Assembly: GCF_963666665.1 (NCBI RefSeq)
Contig: NZ_OY762999.1
Span: 1,245,501 to 1,309,500, forward strand
Origin: Maridesulfovibrio sp.
GTDB lineage: Bacteria > Desulfobacterota > Desulfovibrionia > Desulfovibrionales > Desulfovibrionaceae
Direction: 5' to 3'
DNA: 64,000 nucleotides
Below, piece after piece: positions 1 to 7,410 of the stretch. Each line of letters opens with the position of its first letter. Positions within the stretch are counted from its first letter, which is position 1. The position numbers and the translations under genes are program-made. A model generated the notes under the pieces. The model was not told where the DNA came from, did no database searches, and saw nothing but the letters and a program-made list of their open reading frames with translations.

Positions 1-744
1 GGCAAGGATGGCAACTTCACTGGGGCCTGCGATCATGTCGATACCGACTTCTCCAACCAGCTGCCCTTTGGCGGTAGCAACAAAGATATTGCCCGGACCG
101 GCGATTACATCACAGGGAGCAATGGTATCAGTGCCGTAAGCAAGTGCTCCGATAGCCCAAGCGGACCCTGATGCATAAATTTCTGTGATCCCCAGTTCCT
201 GTGCAGTGGCAAGGATGTAAGGGTTCAGGGTCCCGTCTTTGCGGGGAGGGGAGATTACAGCGATCTCTTTTACTCCGGCAACCTGTGCGGGTACGGCATT
301 CATGATCATGCTGGAAATAAGCGGAGTTTCACCGCCCTGTCCGCCGGGAACGTACAGTCCAACGCGGTCAACCGGACGAACCAGCTGGCCGAGGATGGTT
401 CCGTCTTCTCCTGTAGTCCACCATGATTCTTCAACCTGTCTGCGGTGAAAATTTCTGATGTTGCGGATAGCCTCTTCGATGATTTCGAGGTCATGAGATT
501 CGATTTCCGCATAGGCGAGACCGCGCTGATCACGACTGACCTTAAGCATGGAATGATTGAAATCCGGGCAGTCGAACTGCTTGGTGTAATCAACGAGGGC
601 TGCGTCGCCTTCGGTTTTTACTCTGGTAAGGATGTCTTTGACAATGGAGTCTACTTTACTGTCGGGGTTGACTCTGATTTCGAGCCATTTCTTGATTTCC
701 GGCCAATCCTGCTGTCCGGAATAGGTAATATCTCTGCAAGGCAT
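1..744 (-). CDS. hisD: Histidinol dehydrogenase, N-terminal part (gene runs off the window)
   Basis: The first 248 residues of histidinol dehydrogenase, which catalyses the last two steps of histidine synthesis (L-histidinol to L-histidine, two NAD+, Zn-dependent). The visible part includes the family blocks YVPGGQGG, GPGNIFVATAKGQL and GVDMIAGPSE-like GIDMIAGPSEVAILA, which fix the assignment. The C-terminal part with the remaining zinc ligands lies beyond position 1. The start ATG at 744 is preceded on the minus strand by AAGGA at a normal distance and gives the usual HisD N-terminus (MPCRDITYS). No other his gene is visible, so it appears to be a stand-alone gene or the first of a downstream group. 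A repeated leader sequence lies directly upstream. Confidence 0.95.
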   Translation of the reverse strand, partial: MPCRDITYSGQQDWPEIKKWLEIRVNPDSKVDSIVKDILTRVKTEGDAALVDYTKQFDCPDFNHSMLKVSRDQRGLAYAEIESHDLEIIEEAIRNIRNFHRRQVEESWWTTGEDGTILGQLVRPVDRVGLYVPGGQGGETPLISSMIMNAVPAQVAGVKEIAVISPPRKDGTLNPYILATAQELGITEIYASGSAWAIGALAYGTDTIAPCDVIAGPGNIFVATAKGQLVGEVGIDMIAGPSEVAILA

Positions 745-749
745 AGAAT

Positions 750-807
750 TGTCCTTAAGATGTGATTGGTGAGTATGGTTCTTATGAAGAGATGTCTTTA
801 AGATGTG
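750..807. repeat. Two 15-nt direct repeats in the hisD leader
   Basis: TGTCCTTAAGATGTG (750-764) and TGTCTTTAAGATGTG (793-807) differ at one base and start 43 bp apart. The proximal copy contains the hisD ribosome binding site (AAGGA on the minus strand). The distal copy has AAAGA in its place. This may be a small duplication of the ribosome-binding region or a repeated operator. Function is unknown. Confidence 0.5.
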
Positions 808-863
808 TTGACCCTTATCGTAATGAGCACCAAAAGTCGAGAAGAATAGATCGTTTGAGGCAG

Positions 864-900
864 GAAAATAAAAAGGGCCGGGAGTATGAACTCCCGGCCC
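864..900 (-). terminator. Rho-independent terminator of the porin gene
   Basis: A perfect 10-bp GC-rich stem (GGGCCGGGAG / CTCCCGGCCC, 875-900) with a 6-nt loop is followed on the minus strand by TTTTTATTTT. It lies about 35 bp after the porin stop codon. Confidence 0.9.
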
Positions 901-935
901 CCGGCGTCAAGGCTATGCTAAATTTCTAAGATTTC

Positions 936-2312
936 TTAGAACTTGTAAACGAGACCAAGAGCAAGCTTGAAGTTGGGATCCTGCTTGTCTTTGATGGTAC
1001 CGCGGAAGTTTTCCCAGGTACCTTTGTCGAGGTCAACGTCAGCGTAACCGAATTCAACGATAGCTGCCAGTTCGTCGTAGATCTGGTAGTTGGTGTTGAA
1101 GTCGATAGCGAATACGTGGTCCTTGGTGGTCAGGAAGTTACCATCAGCAGTGATGGTAGCGTCAGCGATGTTAGCTGCGCCTACATTTTTGATCAGGTCT
1201 TTGTCGTTGGTACCCTGAATGTAGGTGAAAGCCAGTTTGTGGGTCAGTTTCTCGAAGAAAGAGATGTTGTCAAAAGACAGACCGAGAGCCCAGAAACCGA
1301 GGGGGTTTTTACCCAGGTCAGCAGAAGTAAGGCTGGAAGCACCGAGGTAGTAAGTACCGAGGTCGAAGTCATCAGAAACGATGGGCAGACGCTCAGAACC
1401 GTTGCTGGTGTTGTCGTCTTCACCGGTGGTGTAAGCGAACTTCAGAACGGGCTTAACGAAATCAAGACCGGTGTAAGCAAGAGATGCGTCAAAGAGGAAA
1501 CCGGAACGGTCATTCTGTTTAACGTCGCCGTCTACGGAACCGTAGACTGCGTCAGCTGCAAATACGATGGGATCGAACATGTCCATGTTAAAGGAAGTAC
1601 CGAGCCACCAAGCGTATTCGTTCTTGGTCAGAGCGCTTACGTTAGGAGCAAGAAGACCGGAGGGAACGTTAGCAACGTTCTGACCTACGATTGCGTATGC
1701 AAAGTAGGGGGTAGCGGAAATACCATCAAGAGTGATGGGCATTGCTGCGTAGAAGATATCCAGTTCGTCTTTGGAAGTAGCGTCGGTTGCGTCGTTCTGG
1801 TTGTCGTCAGCGTAACGGATGAAAGCACCAGCAATAGCGATTTCGTCAGTGATGGGGGTTTCAACCATGAATGCGCCGAGGTCAGCATCACCAAGAACCA
1901 TGGAACCGGTTACAGCACCAGGCATGTTGATGGACATGATACCAGCAGAAGTCAGAACTTCGGTGCCGGGGAAACGGTACTGCAGGTAAGCACGCTTAAC
2001 ATACAGACCATCGTCGTTGTCGTTGGTGCTGGTGTTAACGTGACCAGTACCTACACGGTTCTTGTACTCAGTGTACAGAACTGCCCAGAGGTTTTCGTTT
2101 GCGATGAAACGGAATTCAGTACGAGCACGGAACCAGAAGTTCAGATCGTCTTCGTTGGTGCCGCCGTCTTTGTTGGACAGAAAGTCAGGGTTATCCATGA
2201 AGTTCATCTGGAACTGGAACTGACCTTTAGCGTCCAGATCTACTGCAGATGCAGAAGCAGCAAAGCCGAAGACCATGCATGCCAGTACTGCAAGAATAGC
2301 AAGTTTTTTCAT
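936..2312 (-). CDS. Outer membrane homotrimeric porin
   Basis: A 458-residue outer membrane beta-barrel protein of the type that forms the main trimeric porin of Desulfovibrio, allowing passive diffusion of small solutes. A classical signal peptide of about 23 residues ends at ASASA before VDLDAKGQFQF. The rest alternates short amphipathic strands with Gly/Asp/Asn-rich loops and ends in the C-terminal aromatic residue (LGLVYKF) recognised by the BAM machinery. Codon use is strongly biased, as in highly expressed genes, which also leaves a long open antisense frame. The ribosome site AAAGGAA lies just before the ATG. It is monocistronic, with its own promoter and a strong terminator. Substrate preference cannot be read from sequence. 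Confidence 0.88.
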   Translation of the reverse strand: MKKLAILAVLACMVFGFAASASAVDLDAKGQFQFQMNFMDNPDFLSNKDGGTNEDDLNFWFRARTEFRFIANENLWAVLYTEYKNRVGTGHVNTSTNDNDDGLYVKRAYLQYRFPGTEVLTSAGIMSINMPGAVTGSMVLGDADLGAFMVETPITDEIAIAGAFIRYADDNQNDATDATSKDELDIFYAAMPITLDGISATPYFAYAIVGQNVANVPSGLLAPNVSALTKNEYAWWLGTSFNMDMFDPIVFAADAVYGSVDGDVKQNDRSGFLFDASLAYTGLDFVKPVLKFAYTTGEDDNTSNGSERLPIVSDDFDLGTYYLGASSLTSADLGKNPLGFWALGLSFDNISFFEKLTHKLAFTYIQGTNDKDLIKNVGAANIADATITADGNFLTTKDHVFAIDFNTNYQIYDELAAIVEFGYADVDLDKGTWENFRGTIKDKQDPNFKLALGLVYKF

Positions 2313-2375
2313 TTTTTATTCCTTTTGCTGAATAAATGTTTAAGCACGATTGCCTGACGCCTACCTTCAGTGACC

Positions 2376-2404
2376 GTTCTAGCCCTTCATGGACTCCATG
2401 GCAA
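2376..2404 (-). promoter_or_regulatory. Sigma70-like porin promoter with a palindrome in the spacer
   Basis: On the minus strand TTGCCA (2404-2399) is followed after 17 bp by TAGAAC (2381-2376), which predicts a leader of roughly 55 nt before the porin ATG at 2312. The spacer side of the -35 contains CATGGAGTCCATG (2400-2388), a 6-1-6 palindrome well placed for a repressor. A very AT-rich stretch upstream could act as an UP element. No experimental support is available. Confidence 0.5.
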
Positions 2405-2609
2405 GTAAAAAATTACATTTTTTTGACAAAGGTATAATTTTTTTTACCGTATAAAAAATTTTACCCAATTTGTCCGTGCGAAAACTTAGATATTCTCTAG
2501 ACTTTCTTAGGGTCGTCGGAAGCCCTTTATTGACAATGTATAAACTCAAAGTTAGTTCTCAAATATTGATTTTGAACCGGGTTTAAAAAATTATACGAGC
2601 AAATTAGTC

Positions 2610-4418
2610 ATGAGTTTTGAATTTAATAGTGTCGATTTTCCGGCTTTGCCCGGTGTGTATCTGATGAAAGATTCATCAGGGCGTATTATATATGTCGGTA
2701 AAGCCCGGGAATTGCGCAAAAGGCTTGCTTCGTATTTTCGGGCAATGCATAAGCATACTCCCAAAACTCGTGTGCTGGTTTCTAAAATCCATTCCATTGA
2801 CACCCTTGTCACCGGAACGGAGAAAGAGGCTTTGCTTCTCGAGGCCAGCCTGATCAAGAAACACCGTCCCCGCTACAATGTTGTCCTGCGTGATGATAAG
2901 CAGTACGTGCTGTTTCAGTTGGACAAGAAATCCGAATATCCCCGCTTGCGTATGACCCGCAAGGTCGTGCGTGATGGTTCCGTGTATTTCGGTCCATACA
3001 CTTCCAGCTATTTCGCCCGCGAAACATGGAAGGTGCTTGGTAAGGTCTTTCCGCTTCGGAAATGTTCTGATTCAGCTTTTCGTAATCGGGTCAGGCCATG
3101 CTTGTATCATGATATCGGGCAGTGTCTCGGGCCTTGTGTAAATGTAGTCCCCCGGGAGACTTATATGGAGCTGGTCCATCAGGTGGAAATGCTTCTTTCC
3201 GGCAGGGCAGGGGATTTGATCGGTTCTCTGCGCCGGCAGATGGAGAATGCTTCAGATGTCTTGGATTTTGAAAGCGCTGCCAAGTTTCGTGATCAGATCA
3301 AAGCCATTCAAAAAACTGTGGAAAAACAATCTGTGGTGCTCGGCGAACGTTCTGATATTGATGTCATTGCGCTCGCGGAATCATCGCAGGGCGTGGGGCT
3401 TGGACTGCTGTTCATCAGGAAAGGGCGTTTGCTTGATAAGAAAAACTTCTTCTGGCCGGGGCTCAGTCTGGAAGACGGAGAGGAAGTGCTTAATAGCTTT
3501 GTTTCCCAGTTTTATTCTTCAACCAAATTTATTCCGCCTAAGATCTTCGTACCTTTCGAGTTCGACATGCAGGGCGCGGCTGAACTGCTTAGCGAGCGTA
3601 GCAAGTCCACCGTGCGCATTGTCACTCCGCATAGCGGTGAGGAAAAAAGGCTGCTGGAAATCGCACGCAAGAATGCTGCTCTCGGACTCAAAGATAAGGA
3701 AAAGAATAACGATAATATTCTCGAACTGTTGGCTGGAAAACTTCAACTTTCCGGGCCGCCGCAGCGTATAGAATGTATCGATGCCTCTCATCTTGGCGGG
3801 GAAGGTATGCGTGTAGGGATGGTTGTTTTTGAGGAAGGCAAGCCTGAAAAATCTCAATACCGAACCTATGCCTTCCCGGAGCTTGAGCATTCTTCAGATG
3901 ATTACGCCGCACTTTTCCACTGGGTGATCAAGCGCATTGATTCCGGCCCGCCATGGGCAGACCTTATATTAATCGATGGTGGTAAGGGGCAGCTTGCTTC
4001 GGTTGAAAAGGCTTTTGCCGAAAATTGGAAGTATGACGAACCTATTCCGCATCTGGCTTCCATTGCCAAGGGCCCGACGCGTAAGGCAGGGGAGCTGGAG
4101 GACCGTATTTTTCGGCCCGGACGTAAGAACCATCTGCCGCTTAAAAGCGGTAGCCCGGAGCTATTGTATTTGCAGCGTGTCCGTGATGAAGCGCACCGTT
4201 TTGTCATCGGCAGGCAGCGCAAATCTCGTAAGAAGAAGGTATTGCAGAGTGAGGTCTTGTCTTTGCCCGGAATCGGTCCCAAGACAGCCCGTCTGCTTTG
4301 GGATGAGTTCGGCTCTGTGCAGAAAATGAAAGAGGCCTCCGTGGGAGACCTCTCTAATGTTCAGGGAATCGGCAAAAAGCGAGCCCAGCAGATATTTGAT
4401 GCTTTTCGGGAAGTTTGA
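2610..4418 (+). CDS. uvrC: UvrABC excinuclease subunit C
   Basis: A 602-residue UvrC, the dual-incision nuclease of nucleotide excision repair, recruited by UvrB at lesions and cutting 3' then 5' of the damage. The N-terminal GIY-YIG domain (about residues 11-90) carries GVYLM and IIYVGKARELRKR. A UVR motif near residues 205-240 mediates UvrB contact. The C-terminal RNase H-like domain carries catalytic aspartates in ECIDASHLGGEG (near 391) and LILIDGGKGQ (near 456) plus AHRFVI. Two helix-hairpin-helix motifs (LPGIGPKTA, VQGIGKKRA) close the protein. The ribosome site is weak, but the protein begins correctly for the family. The stop codon overlaps a copy of the dispersed hairpin repeat. Length is normal. 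Confidence 0.97.
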   Translation: MSFEFNSVDFPALPGVYLMKDSSGRIIYVGKARELRKRLASYFRAMHKHTPKTRVLVSKIHSIDTLVTGTEKEALLLEASLIKKHRPRYNVVLRDDKQYVLFQLDKKSEYPRLRMTRKVVRDGSVYFGPYTSSYFARETWKVLGKVFPLRKCSDSAFRNRVRPCLYHDIGQCLGPCVNVVPRETYMELVHQVEMLLSGRAGDLIGSLRRQMENASDVLDFESAAKFRDQIKAIQKTVEKQSVVLGERSDIDVIALAESSQGVGLGLLFIRKGRLLDKKNFFWPGLSLEDGEEVLNSFVSQFYSSTKFIPPKIFVPFEFDMQGAAELLSERSKSTVRIVTPHSGEEKRLLEIARKNAALGLKDKEKNNDNILELLAGKLQLSGPPQRIECIDASHLGGEGMRVGMVVFEEGKPEKSQYRTYAFPELEHSSDDYAALFHWVIKRIDSGPPWADLILIDGGKGQLASVEKAFAENWKYDEPIPHLASIAKGPTRKAGELEDRIFRPGRKNHLPLKSGSPELLYLQRVRDEAHRFVIGRQRKSRKKKVLQSEVLSLPGIGPKTARLLWDEFGSVQKMKEASVGDLSNVQGIGKKRAQQIFDAFREV

Positions 4419-4452
4419 TGCCTCCGGCAGCCCTGCCGGGATTCTTAAATCC
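4417..4452 (+). repeat. Dispersed 3'-end hairpin repeat, degenerate copy A
   Basis: GATGCCTCCGGC starts inside the uvrC stop codon and is followed by GGGATTCTTAAATCC. It shares both ends with the copies at 14449-14500 and 28083-28136 but has lost the central palindrome. Here CCGGCA/TGCCGG pairs to give a shorter hairpin followed by a T-rich run, so it may terminate uvrC transcription. Confidence 0.6.
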
Positions 4453-4474
4453 TTTTTCTTATGCTTTCGCCAAT

Positions 4475-5158
4475 TTAAACTTCTTTTTCAGTGCCTACTT
4501 CTAGTTCAACAACATTACATTTGGGTGCCAGTTCCGCGCATGCTTCTTTGAAGCTTATGGCATCCTGTTCAAGGATAGGGAATGTTCCGTAATGCATAGG
4601 GATTGCAGTTTTGCATTTCAGCAGTTTGCAGGCGTAGGCAGCGTCTTTTGAATCCATGGTGAACCAGCCTCCGGTGGGCAGCAGGGCCACGTCAATGTCG
4701 TGCAGTTTTCCAAAGAACTCCATGGAAGCGAACAGCCCGGTATCTCCGGCAAAGTAGACGCAGAAATCGTCTTCGTAAGTAAGGATGTATCCGGCTGGTG
4801 CTCCGGTTGCAGAAGAATGCATGGCTTGAACCATTTTGATTTTTATTCCGGCTACGGAAACCGTGCCGCCGATATTCATGCCGATTATTCTACTCTGATC
4901 TACGCCCAGCCCAACCATTTTTTCTACCAGATCGAAAATACAGACCAGTGTTGCTCCGGTGGCTTTACAGATTTCCACAGCCTGCCCGATGTGATCTCCA
5001 TGGTCATGGGTTACCAGCACAGCATCTGCTTTGCTGATGGATTCCCATGTGGTCGAGGCTTTAGGGTTTCCTTTAAAGAAAGGGTCGATGATTACGGTCT
5101 TGTCATCAGACTTGATTGTGAAGTTTGAATGTCCGTTCCAAGTAAATGTATGTTTCAT
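4475..5158 (-). CDS. UPF0173-family metal-dependent hydrolase
   Basis: A 227-residue stand-alone metallo-beta-lactamase-fold protein of the UPF0173 (YtkL-like) family. The metal-binding signature THDHGDHIG sits at residues 50-58. Further conserved pieces are IIDPFFKGNP near the N-terminus, FAGDTG, LLPTGGWFTM and PMHYGTFP. Family members bind two metal ions. Their physiological substrate is not established, so no specific reaction is assigned. It starts 3 bp after the ubiX stop codon and must be co-transcribed with it. Its 3' end faces uvrC across a short AT-rich gap. Confidence 0.85.
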   Translation of the reverse strand: MKHTFTWNGHSNFTIKSDDKTVIIDPFFKGNPKASTTWESISKADAVLVTHDHGDHIGQAVEICKATGATLVCIFDLVEKMVGLGVDQSRIIGMNIGGTVSVAGIKIKMVQAMHSSATGAPAGYILTYEDDFCVYFAGDTGLFASMEFFGKLHDIDVALLPTGGWFTMDSKDAAYACKLLKCKTAIPMHYGTFPILEQDAISFKEACAELAPKCNVVELEVGTEKEV

Positions 5159-5161
5159 AGC

Positions 5162-5740
5162 TTACCTCGATGATTCCTCTCCCCAGCGGAGATAAAGGTT
5201 GTGCGGAATTTTCATTTGTTCAAGAATTCGTCCTGCCATATGTGAGGCCATGTCATCCAGACTTCTGGGAGCATGGTAGAATCCCGGAGATGCGGGCATG
5301 ATCGTTGCCCCGGCAAGGGTTGCTGTTTCCATATTGCGGATATGGATAAGGTTCAGCGGAGTTTCGCGGGTAACAAGAACCAGTTTGCGTCGTTCCTTAA
5401 GGCAGACATCAGCGGCCCGGTGGAGCAGGTTGTTGCCCAGTCCTTGGGCAATTGCTGCAAGGGTTGCCATGGAGCAGGGACAGATGATCATACCGTCATG
5501 CTGCCATGATCCGCTGGCCGGAGGTGCTGCAATGTTATCCTGCCGGTATACAAAATCAGCATGCCCGGTCAGGTCTTCGGGTTTAAAGTCTGTTTCAAGT
5601 TCCATCACCTTCAGCGCTGCATCGGACATGATCAGGTGCAGTTCAACATTCTCTGCAGAACCGAGATGTTGAGCAAGTTTGACCGCATACATGGTTCCGC
5701 TGGCACCGCTCACGGCAAGGATTACTTTTTTCTTATCCAT
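5162..5740 (-). CDS. ubiX: Flavin prenyltransferase UbiX
   Basis: A 192-residue homologue of UbiX/Pad1, which attaches a dimethylallyl group to FMN to make prenylated FMN, the cofactor of UbiD-type decarboxylases. Seen are the N-terminal flavin-binding stretch AVSGASGTMYAVKL, the CPCSMATLAAIAQG block and the phosphate/prenyl-binding region LVTRETPLNLIHIRNM. Length is usual for the family. No UbiD gene is in the window. The preceding ATG context contains AAGGAG-like sequence (AAAAGGAGTATCC). It forms a two-gene unit with the UPF0173 hydrolase, an arrangement that does not by itself show a shared pathway. Confidence 0.92.
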   Translation of the reverse strand: MDKKKVILAVSGASGTMYAVKLAQHLGSAENVELHLIMSDAALKVMELETDFKPEDLTGHADFVYRQDNIAAPPASGSWQHDGMIICPCSMATLAAIAQGLGNNLLHRAADVCLKERRKLVLVTRETPLNLIHIRNMETATLAGATIMPASPGFYHAPRSLDDMASHMAGRILEQMKIPHNLYLRWGEESSR

Positions 5741-5806
5741 ATTAATAAGGATACTCCTTTTAAAGCTGCTTAGTTCAGCTTTTGAAAATACAACAGCGGG
5801 ATATCG

Positions 5807-5854
5807 AAGACAAGCAGAAGGGTGTATCTAATTCCTTGAATTTTTGCTTGTCTT
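5807..5854. promoter_or_regulatory. Inverted repeat upstream of purT
   Basis: AAGACAAGCA (5807-5816) and TGCTTGTCTT (5845-5854) are perfect 10-bp arms around a 28-bp spacer in the divergent ubiX/purT region. The spacer is too long for a usual terminator. The arrangement suits a two-site operator or a long-looped RNA hairpin in the purT leader. The regulator is unknown. Confidence 0.4.
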
Positions 5855-5924
5855 ATGAGACTAGAACCACACCCACACGAAATTAATTTCCCACAAGACA
5901 AAACACCTTACGGAGAAAAAATCT

Positions 5925-7106
5925 ATGGTCACTCTCGGAACTGCCGGAACCGCTTCTGCCCGCAAAATGATGCTGCTTGGCGGCGGTGAACTTGGTAAAG
6001 AGGTTGTCATTGAAGCCCAGCGCCTCGGCGTTGAGGTTATTGTCGTGGACAGGTATGAAAATACCCCGGCCATGCAGGTTGCACACCGTAACTATGTGAT
6101 TTCCATGCTTGATGCTGCAGAATTGCGTCGCGTAGTGGAAACAGAAAAGCCTGATTACATTGTGCCGGAAATTGAAGCCATTGCCACCGAGACTCTTCTC
6201 GAACTGGAAAAGGAAGGTTTCAACGTAGTTCCCACAGCCCGTGCCACCCGTTTGACCATGGACCGCGAAGGTATCCGTCGCTTGGCGGCTGAAGAAGTCG
6301 GTCTTAAAACTTCCCCTTACAGATTTGCCGATACCAAGGAAGAGTACCTCGAAGCAATTAAAGAAATCGGCATTCCCTGCGTAATCAAGCCTGTTATGAG
6401 CTCTTCCGGTAAAGGGCAGAGCACAGTAAAATCCGAAGCCGATATCGATCGCGCCTGGGATTACTCTCAGTCCGGCGGACGTACTGGCGAAGGCCGCATC
6501 ATTGTGGAAAGCTTTGTTGATTTTGACTATGAAATCACTCTGCTTACCGTGCGCCATGCCGGTGGAACTTCCTATTGTGCGCCCATCGGGCACAGACAGG
6601 ATGATGGTGACTACCGTGAATCATGGCAGCCGCAGCCCATGTCAGAGACAGCTCTTGCCAATGCGCAGGATTATGCACTCAGAATCACCGACGCCCTTGG
6701 CGGCAGAGGTCTTTTCGGAGTCGAGCTTTTCGTTAAAGGCGAGGAAGTAATCTTCAGTGAAGTTTCTCCCCGTCCTCACGATACCGGTTTAGTGACCGTA
6801 ATTTCTCAGGACCTGAGTGAGTTTGCACTCCATGTCCGTGCCATTCTCGGACTGCCGATTCCGGCAATCCGTCAGTATGGACCAGCCGCATCAAGTGTAA
6901 TTCTTTCCAATGGCAAATCCGAAGCTCCGGCTTTCCTCAATGTGGACAAGGCTCTCGAAGAAGCTGACACCAAAGTTCTCATCTTCGGAAAGGGCGAATG
7001 TAACGGTGTGCGTCGTCTTGGCGTTGCCCTTGCCCTTGGTCAAGATGTGGAAGACGCAAAAGCCCGTGCTATCCGTGCTTCTTCCGCTGTCGAAATAGAG
7101 TACTAG
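5925..7106 (+). CDS. purT: Formate-dependent phosphoribosylglycinamide formyltransferase
   Basis: A 393-residue PurT, the ATP-grasp enzyme that makes formyl-GAR from GAR, formate and ATP in purine synthesis, an alternative to folate-dependent PurN. The sequence shows the N-terminal preATP-grasp GGGELGKEVVIEAQRLG, the ATP-binding loop KPVMSSSGKGQS, and the metal-binding end of the ATP-grasp fold FSEVSPRPHDTGLVT. Use of free formate fits an anaerobe with active formate metabolism (inference). The ATG at 5925 has CGGAG upstream and gives the family N-terminus. It is monocistronic, with a clear terminator just after the stop. Confidence 0.96.
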   Translation: MVTLGTAGTASARKMMLLGGGELGKEVVIEAQRLGVEVIVVDRYENTPAMQVAHRNYVISMLDAAELRRVVETEKPDYIVPEIEAIATETLLELEKEGFNVVPTARATRLTMDREGIRRLAAEEVGLKTSPYRFADTKEEYLEAIKEIGIPCVIKPVMSSSGKGQSTVKSEADIDRAWDYSQSGGRTGEGRIIVESFVDFDYEITLLTVRHAGGTSYCAPIGHRQDDGDYRESWQPQPMSETALANAQDYALRITDALGGRGLFGVELFVKGEEVIFSEVSPRPHDTGLVTVISQDLSEFALHVRAILGLPIPAIRQYGPAASSVILSNGKSEAPAFLNVDKALEEADTKVLIFGKGECNGVRRLGVALALGQDVEDAKARAIRASSAVEIEY

Positions 7107-7130
7107 TTTATTTTATATAGCCTGATTAGA

Positions 7131-7173
7131 AAGCTCCTTTTGTGTCACCTCGGCACGGAAGGAGCTTTTTATT
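7131..7173 (+). terminator. Rho-independent terminator of purT
   Basis: AAGCTCCTT (7131-7139) pairs with AAGGAGCTT (7159-7167), followed by a T run (TTTTTATTT). The loop is about 19 nt and may pair further. Confidence 0.85.
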
Positions 7174-7410
7174 TGGATTTATCCTTAAAAAATGCTGTTC
7201 GGTTTTTGTTGACATAACTGCAAAAAGGTGAGCATTTAATTCACCTCAGTAACGCAAATAATGAAAAATCAGCGTAAAAATTGCTTTTTTCACTAGATAA
7301 GTAGTTACTTACGTTGATTTTCTGAAATTGGTTCGAACGATAGCTCCGCCTAGCGGAGATATTTTTTACTCGAACTATATGTCTAACTCTTTATATAGGA
7401 ATATAGTAGT
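7174..7410 (+). promoter_or_regulatory. Structured leader region of nhaC (no gene in 7107-7410)
   Basis: The 304-bp gap between purT and nhaC holds the purT terminator and then several paired elements: a consensus -35 box TTGACA (7209-7214) without a convincing -10 at standard spacing, AGGTGA/TCACCT arms (7227-7247), the 6-2-6 palindrome TAAGTA-GT-TACTTA (7298-7311), and a short strong hairpin CTCCGC-CTA-GCGGAG (7344-7358) followed by ATATTTTTTA. This last hairpin looks like a terminator, 40 bp before nhaC. It is enclosed by GTTCGA (7331-7336) and TCGAAC (7370-7375), which can also pair. The layout resembles an attenuator or a riboswitch expression platform. I do not recognise a known riboswitch class. 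Confidence 0.45.

Noticed and set aside
1116..2357. Long plus-strand open frame (413 codons) opposite the porin gene
   Set aside because: It mirrors the biased codon use of the porin, has low-complexity Val/Ser-rich translation and no ribosome site; the porin on the other strand has a signal peptide and barrel features.
7321..7380. GGTTCGAAC resembling a tRNA T-loop, possible att site or tRNA remnant before nhaC
   Set aside because: The flanks do not form a T-stem or acceptor stem and no CCA follows. No duplicated att sequence or integrase is near, so the hairpin reading is better.
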